A DNA stretch of 64,000 bases, from NCBI GenBank assembly GCA_025531455.1, contig JAMYHL010000004.1, positions 434,001 through 498,000 on the forward strand, read 5' to 3'. Made by a program: the position numbers and the translations under genes. The notes beneath the pieces were generated by a model that was not told the origin of the DNA, did not search any database, and worked only from the letters and a program-made list of their open reading frames with translations. Source of the DNA: Apiotrichum sp. Y4204. Its lineage: Eukaryota > Basidiomycota > Tremellomycetes > Trichosporonales > Trichosporonaceae. This document shows, piece by piece, positions 47,548 to 57,390 of the stretch; the first letter of the stretch is position 1; each line of letters starts with the position of its first letter.

Positions 47548-49316
47548 GGTGGTGAATGGGTGGGTGGTGGAGAGAGAATGGGTGAAATCAAAAACTGACT
47601 AGCACTACAAAGTACAGAGTATGCCTGGAGCTGGCGTCGGGATAGGGAGCTGTGAGATGAGAAAGACCAAAAATGGCGCCAGCGACTCGGGGACTCGGGA
47701 GAGAGTGGTAGATGAAGAACAAGGTCTGTGGACAATCTGATAATGCGAGGGAGAACGCTGGTTGGCTCTCAACCAGGGGCCAGGGCACGCAGTGAGTGGG
47801 TCCTGCCATTGTCTGCCATTGCACCATTGTGTGTTCCTTTTTGCCTGGCTTACGAAGGCAACTCAAGAGCTCGACAGCTCTCAGCAGCTCACAGGGCAAT
47901 GCGAGTTCCGCGGCAACTTTTACCAGCGCCAAAGTCTTGGCTTTTCTCCTTTCGGCCGACTTTGTGGGGGCGTGGCGGCGAATTTCAGCGGGCGGCTGCA
48001 CGGCTGCGAAGGGGGCCTGCGACGCCTCTGGTCGCCCCACTCTCGCTCCAGCGGGCTGCGAGGCTGCGCGTGGCCCCACGCGGTACCGCGCGGTGCACGC
48101 GGGGACCATATGGAGCACACCCCCGTATCCGTATAAATGCTAGGCTCAGCCAGCTCAGCTTGGTTTGCATTCCGGGTTGCCCCAGGAATGTACCGGCGTA
48201 CCGGCGCTTGTAGATCAGCAAAAGTGAAGCATACTTTTTTTTATCGCGTCGTGAAAATGCTGAGCCAGAACTCTGGTCAGGCACTAACGAGAAGTGGGCT
48301 ATCGACCGGTGGGTGGCAACGACAGAAGACAGAAAAAAAAGTTGGGATCGAGGACACATCTCGCCCCATCGCAGGTACACCCTTGCATGAGGTGATCGAG
48401 GTGACGACTGGAGGCCCGGTCTGACCAGTTGCCAGCAGAGATACACAGGTCAGCCAGAGGTATCCGAGGGGCCACATGAGTGGGCCACTGCGCCGCGCAG
48501 GTCATCGGTGGAATGGAGCTCGGACACGGACGTAGGTCGCACCATTGTTGGAGCATTGACCTCGTCGACGACTACAACCTAGGTAGTGAGCGTGAACGAT
48601 TCTCCGGCCTTCAGATCTTGAGGGCTTTGGAAGAATCGCCAACCGCAGAGACGTAAGGATGTCGCATGGGGAAGCTGTCCAGCATTTTGTGCTGACGATC
48701 TCTACGGCAGCTATTACAAAAGAAGGAGGAAGATTGATTCATCTCGGACATGGCGAACAATGGAGTGAGGAGACTGTGATACCGTGGTTCATAGTTGCAT
48801 CCCATAGAGTCCACGGTTGGCGTCCCGCGACTACATCCACTATCAGAGGAAACGCTAGTTTGATTACGAGCACATCGGGACTCTATGAGAGAGAGGGTAG
48901 AAAATCCTGACAGATACTTGCCCACTGGTCAGCGCGAGACTTGTGCATGACTGTAGTGTTCTCGGCAGCGAGCCTGTCCTTTTGCTTGTTGTCTGCTTGG
49001 CTGATGACCAGAGCTCCGCCAAGAGACAGCTGTGCCAAACTTGGACAAGGAGGTCATGGTGGGGAAAGACTTTGGCCTGGAGGGTTCTCTGTTCAACGTG
49101 TCTCCGGTCCAGACAGGAGCCGGAACACGGCCTCCACTGCCCTCCACAACGGTCATCACAGCCACCGCGACGCTGTGCAGAGGCGAGTGAGACGCGCCGG
49201 AATCGTCACATGGCAATCGACAATCGAGATCGAGACACGAGACATCAATCCTCCGTCCTCCTCAGAGCCCATCCCATCTCGACATCGCACCCATCTCGCT
49301 CCCTTCTCCTCAGACC
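47548..49316. other. Divergent intergenic region HMX1/GUP1
   Basis: 1.77 kb with both promoters. A TATAAAT sequence lies near 48133-48139 on the plus strand in a GC-rich setting. Short frames (for example 48611-48925 -) lack recognisable features. No gene called. Confidence 0.55.
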
Positions 49317-51452
49317 ATGCGCGCGCGGGTACGTCCAGCTGACCCACTTCCCACAACGGCCCTCCATACTCACTAGCAGGTGCCGCGACCGACCCCCGAC
49401 CACCCAACTACAGACTCTCCTTCCGCCCCTCCGCGCTCTTCCTCGGCTGCATCTCCCGACTCGCCGGAGATGATCCCTCTACACAGCGTGCGCAAAGACG
49501 CTTCAGGCTCGGGTTTGGGCGGGGCGTCTTCGTCGGCACACGAACTGCACCTCCCCCCCGGCGCGCACCCCCACACCCCCAACATCACTGACTTTACGGT
49601 GCGCATTCCGGGGAGCATCCGCAAGAACACGGGCGAGCTGCCCCCGCCGCGATGGCGCACGCCCGAGTTTTACGCGTACTATGTCGCGTTTATTCTGGTG
49701 GTGCCCATGCTTGTGTGGTGGCCGATGCGGTTAAGCCAGCGTGAGTGCGATGAGCATAGGAGTACACGGCGAGGAGACGGCAACTGCTGTGCGAGAGACT
49801 CGGACTGTTGAGGAGTGCTGTTGCTCTGTTCGAGTCTTGCGTTTCAAATTTCAATCTTTGACACGTCGTGCACAAGCCTCCAGTCTCACACCTGTCTCAG
49901 TTTACCAACTACATCATCTCCTCATATGCTGACATCCAGCATCGAACCAGAACTGGTGGCTGATTGAACCGCGTCTCTCCCCAGGATGGATGTTCGGGCG
50001 CAAGGTGGACAACAGCGACGTGCAGTACCGCAGCTTCCGCGGCAACTTCTGGGCGCTCGTCGGCCTCGCAACCGTCTTCACAATCCCCTCCCTCCTCGCG
50101 CGGCGGATTTGGCCCTCGGGACCTGCGCGGGCACGATTCCTCGCACTGGCTGGAATTGCGCTTCTTGTCGCCCTACACGGCGTATCGGCTGTCAAGGCAT
50201 TGGTCATTCTCATTGCCAACTATGCGTGCGCAAAGGCAGCCAAGCCGCCCGCCATCGCGCGGATATGGCCGGCACTCGCGATCATCGCCAACATGGTCAT
50301 CCTGTTCGTCAACGAAAAGGCGGACGGATACCGTTTTGCCCGGCTGATCCCCGCGCTTGCCGTGCTCGACAACCCCAAGTATGGCGGTCTCCTCCCCCGC
50401 TGGCAGATCGGGTTCAACATTACGATGCTACGCATCGTCTCGTTCGTGCTCGACACGCATTGGAGGCAGCCCCCGCCGTCGTCTGCGCCGACCGAGCAGC
50501 GCTCCCGCACAGCATCTTCCCTCCCGGAACAGGACTACAACCTCACGAACTATCTCGCGTACACGCTCTACGCGCCGCTGTACATTGCCGGCCCGATCAT
50601 GACGTTCAACGACTTTGCATGGCAGCTCAATCACCCGCTCACGATCACGCGCAAGGAGCGCGTCTCGTACGCTATCCGCTTCGCGTTCTGTATGCTCGTC
50701 ATGGAGATCATACTCCACACCATGTACGTTGTTGCCATCAAGAACACCGAAGCGTGGTACGGCAACGGCCCGGCAGACCTGAGCATGATCGGCTTCTGGA
50801 ACCTGGTGGTCGTGTGGTTGAAGGTGAGTCTGGCGCTAACCGGTCCGTGCGAGATCAGGTCACTCACACATAGCTGCTCATTCCGTGGCGCTTCTTCCGC
50901 CTGTGGGCGCTCCTGGACGGCGTCGACCCGCCAGAGAACATGGTCCGCTGCGTCGCGAACAACTACTCGACTCTCGGGTTTTGGCGCTCCTGGCACAGGA
51001 GCTACAATCTCTGGGTAGTGCGGTACATCTACATTCCGATCGGCGGCGCAAAGCGCGTCGTGCTGTCCACAACGCTGGTGTTCACCTTCGTCGCGCTGTG
51101 GCACGATCTGTCGTTCAAGCTCCTCGCGTGGGGTTGGCTCGTGAGCCTGTTCATCCTCCCCGAGCTCATCGGCCGGACCCTCGTCCCCGCGAAAAAGTAT
51201 GGCCAGCGCTGGTGGTACCGCCACGTCGCGGCGTGCGGCGGCGTCGCCAACATTTTGCTCATGATGAGCGCCAACCTCGTCGGGTTCGTGCTCGGCCTCG
51301 ACGGCATGAAGCATCTCATGCTCGAGCTCGTGTCCACTGCGCATGGGTGGGCGTTCACCGCCTTTGCGTGCGCGTGCCTCTTTATCGGCGTCCAGATCAT
51401 GTTTGAGTATCGCGAGGAGGAGGCGCGGCAGGGCATCGAGCGCCGCTGTTAG
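49317..51452 (+). CDS. GUP1: MBOAT-family acyltransferase Gup1
   Basis: ER multispanning O-acyltransferase that remodels GPI-anchor lipids in yeast; first described in glycerol uptake. Exons 49317-49328 (12 nt, four codons), 49380-49740, 49940-50823 and 50874-51452 give 611 residues. A disordered S/P-rich N-terminus precedes [35 protein letters not shown] Gup1 sequence and about ten hydrophobic segments. Family signatures: [66 protein letters not shown] and [23 protein letters not shown], which carries the conserved MBOAT histidine. Length is close to yeast Gup1 (560). Exon 1 encodes only MRAR, so the true start depends on the first splice; the phase is exact. Confidence 0.93.
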
Positions 51453-51851
51453 GGCTGGATCCTCAGTTTTGTGTATAGGTTGCATTTATTAGCATAGATG
51501 GATATCGGGATACCCTCGTCAGAGTCTGACCGTGGCTGAAACCGCAGTTTGCGAGGCCACAGACATCCTCCTGCACTGCTCACGGGTTGCATTCGTTCCT
51601 TCGATTTAATTCTTCTACTTTGTACTTCCGAGGGTATGGGGATGGGAGGAGAGGGCGGACAGGTTTGCAGGGGAGAGGGGAGGGGCATGGGGAGCCGTCA
51701 AAACAGGTCTAGGCCTTGCTCTATTGTCACGAGTACACAGAGGCACAATCTATTAAGCCCGACATCGGCCACATGGGCGTCGGTTTTAACACAGCACGGG
51801 GCGGGGCATCAAGGCGAGCCAATACAGCACAGGAGATTCAGCTGCCTTGCT
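51453..51851. other. Convergent intergenic region
   Basis: 399 bp between the 3' ends of GUP1 and the CUE/Smr gene; no gene seen. Confidence 0.6.
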
Positions 51852-54800
51852 CTACCGACACGGGTCGACGCAGATGACGCCGGCGCTGTCGCTCCATGCG
51901 TAGCCCCAATCCGCGAGGAACTGCTTGATGCTCGCGGCCAGGCGGACCTTTGACGCGCCGCGTGCTGGGTCCTGCTGCCCCACGTGCTTTTCTTCTCCGA
52001 CCACAACGTAAGCTGTCGTTAGTACTGTCCATCGTGTTGTCTTGTTTTCACTCACCAAGGCCGCGGTAGTGGCTGCGCTCGAGCTCGGCGAGGAAGTGGC
52101 CGAGGAGCTCGGTACCCTCGGTGCCGTGAAGGGTATGCAGGTCAAGGAGTGACTCAGTGCGCTCGTCCGAAGACAACCTGTTGCCGCCTGGGACGGACGC
52201 AGAGCCAGCCACGCCGAGAATAACGCCCAGGCCGCCGCCACACTCCTTGCCGCGTTCGGAACGGTCACGCGGGTCGTCAGACCATGCGGGATCGCGGCCG
52301 CGCACGGCCGTCTGCGCGTCGAGCATGCGGGCCTTGACGAGTGCCTGTGCCGCCTCGTTGGCTTCGGCCAACATCTTTTCGTTGAGGGCCTTGCCCTCGC
52401 GCGAGAAGCGCTTCGCGGCCGCGCCGTCGCCGCGGCGGAACGCATCCGCAGCACGCGCAAGACATGCATTGCGGGCGTGGCCAAGGCGGATCGAAGCTGC
52501 ACGCGCGGTCATGTACTGCTCGTTCGCAACGGCACCAGTCTGTAGCGTTGGCAGCAGTGTCGGCGGACGCAACTTGATCCTCTGCGACGGGCGAGGTACA
52601 GCCGGTGCCTTCGGAGCAGATCCACCCTCGGAAACAGGTGAGTAGGGTCCTTGGGCCGCAGGGGCAAAGTTCCGTGCTCCTGTACCGCCTGCACCCGGTA
52701 TGTGGATGAGATTCGGCGGGGCGGGAACAGGGCGCTTGACTGCGTTTGCGAAGCGGTTGCGCGATGGGTCAAAGCGGCCGCCGACATGGCGATTGAGGCG
52801 GGCAGCCAGGAGATCCGGAAAGTCGTCTCCCTGGCCATACATCTGTCCGCCAGCAACGGGAGGTGTGCCAGGCATGGAACTGCCAGGGGAGTTGATGTCG
52901 AGGCGACCCATAGACGAGTTGAGCATGCCGGCATCCAAGTTGGTGGGCAACTGGTGGAGGAATTCGCAGTTGGGGCCTTTGGCGCAGTGTCCTCGCAACC
53001 AGAAGCGACACAGAGCACGGTCGAGATCGTGACTGAACCTGCAGTCGGAGCGCCTGCACTCGCCATTGAGGAAGTAGCGACACATCCTGGTCGGCCCCGC
53101 GTTGCGAGCCGCCAAAGCAGGGTTGATGGGCGCATTGAGGCCGCGTCCGCCCTGTTGGAAGAAGCCTGGACCAGGCGCATGGTGGTTAGCATTGCGACCA
53201 TCAAGCCCAATCAACGGACGCGGCGACGCAACGCGCTGGGGCGTCGACGCCCCGGAACGCGGGTGCGTGTACTGCGCGACTAGCATTGCCATTGCGGCCT
53301 CAAAGTCGTACCCAGAACGGTGGAGGGCGTCCTCAAGCTCGCGTCGGGCGACTGTCGAGAACACAGATGAGAGGACGTCAAGCGGGGTCATGCCGAGTGT
53401 AGCGTTCTGCGTCGGGTCGTCCTCAGGATCCAGCGAGGAGCGTGACTCAAACGAAGTCGACTGATCGGAGGTACCCTGTCCAGCCGTGCCACCAGTCGCT
53501 GAGGTGTAAAACTCTTGCGCGCTGGCGTTGAACGGCTCGAACGGTTTGGCAGCGGTGCTGAGGCCCGACGGCTCATGATGGTGCAGCTTCGGCAAACCGG
53601 TGCCGAAAGGTGAAAACTCGTCATCATCGTCGTCGTCAGGGACCACGCCGCGACTTGCGGGACGTCCAGCGGCAAGGCCTGGAGATTGGAAGGCTTCACT
53701 AGATTCGGCACGAAGCTTCATCTGCGGTCTTGTCGGGGTGCCCAGCGGAGAGTGGAAGGGGCTAGAGGGATCGCTGATAAGTGGGGCCGCGATGAGGCGG
53801 TTCGATCCGGTGCGTACCATGCCTGGTGCGGCACCGAGGGTGTATGGCGACGCCGCACGAGGTGGGCCCGACTCGGTGTCGCGCCATGGATCACTGGGAA
53901 CAAACGCCGCGTTGATGGAAGTGTTAACGGCCGAGATGTGAGGGTTTCTGGGCGGGGTACCGGGTGCACCGGGGTTGAAAGTCGCTGCTTTGACGTTGAG
54001 AACGCGCGGGGATGAGACTGGCGAGCCGGAGGAACTGTAGCCTGACGATGAAGGCGGTGCCGGGGCGGGGGCCGCACTGCCTGTTGCGACAGACGTCGGG
54101 GAGCGCGGAGCACTGTCAACACGACCAAGTGCGAGATTCGAAGGTATGAGTGGGGCATGACCAGTGCCCGTTGGAGTCTGCGCGCCAGAGCCGATGGTGG
54201 CTGGAGAATGAGGCCGAGCAAGGGGTGTGCGCACGCCGCGGAGACCGCCAAGGCCCGTCGGTGTGTATGGGCGACGGATAGCACGTGTCGGTGTGAAACT
54301 GCCCATCCCCTCTTGATATGGGACCCCGCCTACGTCGTCTGATGCATGAGTGGTGCTCCGCTAGAGAAAAAGAAACCTACCGCGATGCTTGTGCATGCAG
54401 TCCAGGCAGACCTGGTCCATGATGAGGTCGTCCTGGGCAAGTGTCAGTGTCGTTGACATCGGCAACGCGGCGACTAAATTGGATGGCGTCGCAGACGTGT
54501 TCACTCACTTTCCCAAACTCGCCCATGTGCTGGCGGAGCACGACTTTGACGTCTTCCTCCTGATCGTTGTCGAGGAGCTCGATAATTTTGCGGACGAGCT
54601 CCTCGCGCTCTTCGCGCGATGGGCCGAGGGTCGGGGCGTTGCGCGATGCAAGCCCGTTGGAGCCGGCACCTGCACCGGATCCGTCAGCTTTGCCACTTGC
54701 GGCGGCATCGCGGTCGGTCGTGTCGCTGCCGGCCTTGGGAGAAGATGAATCGCTACCTTGGTCATCTTCGTCGTCCGATTCGCCAGAGGATGAGAGTGAG

Positions 54801-54979
54801 AGCGGGTGCTGTCCGCTTGCGGCGCGCAAGGTGGTGCCACTGCCGGTTGCGGAGGTCGTGGTGCCCAGCTGAGCATTGCTAAGCACGAGCTTGAAGACGT
54901 AGTGTGCAAGATGGGGACTGGTCTCTAGGACTGAAGACTGGGCGGGGTCACCCCCGCCCGCATTCGGTGGCGGTGGCAT
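51852..54979 (-). CDS. CUE, CCCH zinc-finger, DUF1771 and Smr domain protein; candidate ribosome-associated endonuclease
   Basis: Exons on the minus strand: 54979-54509, 54432-54381, 54338-52056, 52012-51852, 988 residues. In order: an N-terminal module (SPHLAHYVFKLVLSNAQLG ... LVRKIIELLDNDQEEDVKVV, then DQVCLDCMHKHR); a long S/P/T-rich region; a CUE-like ubiquitin-binding helix set (about 492-532, PLDVLSSVFSTVARRELEDAL); two CCCH fingers (about 593-637, CRYFLNGECRRSDCRFSH and CRFWLRGHCAKGPNCEFLH); DUF1771 (about 785-850); and a C-terminal Smr domain (about 901-988) with LDLHTLHGTEG and GVICVDP. The D907-x-H909 pair matches the catalytic motif of Smr nucleases. Cue2/NONU-1 proteins, which cut mRNA at collided ribosomes, combine CUE and Smr; this is inferred to be of that kind. 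The usual GxGxHS turn is replaced by GEEKHVGQQDPARG. An upstream ATG exon cannot be excluded. Confidence 0.85.
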
Positions 54980-55786
54980 GCTCGAAGACGGACACGGAGA
55001 CGGTGGCAGCGATGCTGCTTTTGCAACCGTTGAGGAGGCTGTTGCAGGATTCCAGGCCACAAATGTTGGGAGATATGCTACGGAGCGTGAAATTTGCCCT
55101 CAATCACGAGGATGGCGGAGATAGGAATAGAGGGAGAGACGAGGAAGGGAGGACGAGGAAGGAGTAGGTGAGTTGGTGGACAATGTCAATGAGCGGCGGC
55201 GAAACAGCCAGTAGGAGAAAGGGGAGGCAATCGAGCGCCTGCCTGCCTGTTTCCTCTAAGGAGTGTGGCGCGGGAAATGAAGGAGCACCGGCGGGAAAGC
55301 GGAGGCCAATGCACGGGTGCAAAGAGAGCTCGGGTGTGCGGGCTGCCGGTGTTGAAGAGGCGATGGAGAGGATGAAAGAAGAGATAGGAAAGTATAAGAG
55401 GTCGGATGTTCGATGTCGTCGCGATGATGCTGGCCCCTCTCTCTCTCTCTCTCTTCTGTGTGAGTGCATGAGAACCATGCAATGCCGTTGGCCCAGCAGC
55501 CAAAGGACAGAGCGTCTGCGCAGACGACGCGCGCGCAGCGCAGCATCCGATTACACCCACACCACACCCATTACATCACTCCTGGGGGCTGGGTAATAGG
55601 TCTTATTAGAAACCAGTTTATTGTTTTAGATGAGGATATTTGATTCCGCTAATATCCTTCTCATTACACTCCCACACCCACAACAATCACTGTGGTCGAT
55701 GGTATGGGACCCGTCTACCAGTCCTTTCTGCCTCTTTCCATCTATTCTCTCTTTTCTCTTCTCATCATCACAAAAGACCATCCACA
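54980..55786. promoter_or_regulatory. Divergent promoter region CUE-Smr gene / TAF10
   Basis: 807 bp between two start codons, holding both promoters. It is purine-rich on the plus strand near 55120-55260 (pyrimidine-rich leader for the minus-strand gene) and has a CT run at 55436-55455. The minus-strand frame remains open a short way upstream of 54979 but has no ATG. Confidence 0.55.
55436..55455. repeat. (CT)n microsatellite
   Basis: About 20 bp of CT dinucleotides. Confidence 0.9.
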
Positions 55787-57042
55787 ATGTCCACGCCCGG
55801 CAACCCCGCCCCCCCCACGCCAGCAGACGGCGCATCGGCGTCCGCTCCCGCTCCCGCTGCTCCGACTCCGACCGATGCCCCCGCGCCGATCGCTACTCCC
55901 ACTCCCGCAACGCTCTCCCTCGCGATCGAGACCCCGGCGTCGGCGTCGCCCGCCGCGCCCTCCCAGCCTCAGCTGCCCGTGCTGCCCACGCTCGCGCCAA
56001 GCGTAACCCCCACGCCGATTACGCCTGTTGCGGCGTTTCTCCCGTCCTCGACGCCCGCGACGAATGGGTCCACTGCCTCGCCGCCAGTCAAAACTGAGCC
56101 GGGGGTCGATCGTGATGGCGATGTGGAGATGAGAGATGCGGATAAGGACATGGAAAAGGAGGAGGAGGAGAAGAAGAGGAAGGACCAAGAGAAGGAGAAG
56201 GAGCAGGAGAAAGGAAAGGAGAAGGAGAAGGAGAAGGAGAAGGAGAAGGAGAAGGAGAAGGAGGAGGAGAAGGAGAAGGAGAAGGAGAAAGAGAAGGAGA
56301 AGGAGGGGGAGAAGGTTGCGGAAAAGACAGCAGAGGAGAAAGGCAAGGAGGTCGAGAAGCCGCCAAAGGACGCGGGCAAGGACGTCAAGGCCGAAGGGAA
56401 TGAGAGTAAGGACGCGACGAAGGACAAGGACGGGAAGGACAAGGATGGCAAGGACAAGGAGGACAAGGAGGCGGCAGATGTTACGGCCCTGTTTGCTGCG
56501 CGCCGTGCAGAGGAGAACGCGCGCCGGGATCGCAGCCTCGCCGAGTTCCTCGTCATGCTCGACGGATACAAGCCCTTGGTGAGTGCTGGGTGCTAGAGCG
56601 GATCCTTCGCGCAGCTCTCTCCCGCGATTAGCCCCCAATCACCGATCCGCATCCCCGTCCGCTCAGGCAGCTGACAACAGATTCCCGAGGAGGTGACAGA
56701 GTACTACCTCCAGCGTGCAGGCTTCGAGTGCTCCGACCCGCGCCTGTGAGTTTCCCTACTTTCTTACATCCACTCAATACTGATCCTCAGGAAACGCCTC
56801 CTCTCGCTCTCGGCGCAAAAGTTCATGTCCGACCTCTCGCGCGACGCGTTCCACTTCGCCAAGCTCCGCGTGAGTGGCACCGCTGCCGGGCGCGGGCGCC
56901 CCGCCGCCGGCGTCGATCGGAACCGTGTGGTCCTCACCATGGACGATCTCAGCCTCGCTCTCGGCGAGCACGGCGTCAACGTCAAGAAGCCAGACTACTG
57001 TATGTACTGTGCGGCGACCATCACTGACATTCAGATCTCTAA
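55787..57042 (+). CDS. TAF10: TFIID/SAGA subunit Taf10
   Basis: Histone-fold protein shared by TFIID and SAGA. Exons 55787-56578, 56681-56745, 56791-56999 and 57035-57042 (8 nt including the stop) give 357 residues. The C-terminal third is the Taf10 histone fold: RSLAEFLVMLDGYKPLIPEEV, TEYYLQRAGFECSDPRLKRLL, SLSAQKFMSDLSRDAFHFAKLR and VLTMDDLSLALGEHGVNVKKP. The first 100 residues are proline/alanine/threonine-rich. Between lies a highly charged region of about 130 residues dominated by alternating K and E, much larger than in typical Taf10. The last intron (57000-57034, 35 nt) leaves a final exon of only eight nucleotides (PDYYL end). It is divergent from the CUE/Smr gene. Confidence 0.93.
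56215..56312 (+). repeat. (GAGAAG)n hexanucleotide tract coding KE repeats in TAF10
   Basis: About 100 bp of near-perfect GAGAAG units, with GAGGAG variants, code alternating glutamate and lysine. Shadow frames read polyarginine and, on the other strand, polyleucine or SFSFSF; none is a gene. Confidence 0.95.
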
Positions 57043-57390
57043 TCACCATCACCCTGGCCGCCTTTATTCGCGCCCACCAGTCTACTCAATCCATCACTTG
57101 TTCATTACCTAGTTCCTCGCCACATTTTCCACTCTCCATCGCCCCACGCGACCCCTGCACCCCCTCTGCGCTGATCCAGCGGCAGCCTTCTGTACCCTGT
57201 ATCAGTAATGCATCGTGAATACATGTACACTACAACGATATACTACAAAGCGTTGGGGGCGTCTCGACAGTCGTAAGGTCTAGTGTCCCAGTGAATAAAA
57301 ACAAGAAAAGGGGGGCATAAAGGCAATGACAAAGAAAGGCAATGGACACGCAACAAAACACAATAATCAGTGGTATCCTTGCCGACACCA
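57043..57390. other. Convergent intergenic region
   Basis: 348 bp between the 3' ends of TAF10 and the unknown gene; no gene seen. Confidence 0.6.

Noticed and set aside
50631..51485. 284-codon minus-strand frame
   Set aside because: Antisense to the GUP1 exons, which carry strong MBOAT motifs.
54980..55060. Upstream extension of the CUE/Smr protein beginning with GTG (VAWNPATASS)
   Set aside because: No ATG in that extension; the first ATG at 54979 fits the start of recognisable sequence, although an unplaced upstream exon cannot be ruled out.
55742..56638. Long leucine-rich (-), serine/phenylalanine-rich (-) and arginine-rich (+) frames
   Set aside because: Shadow frames of the GAGAAG repeat in the TAF10 coding exon; they lack start context and any family features.
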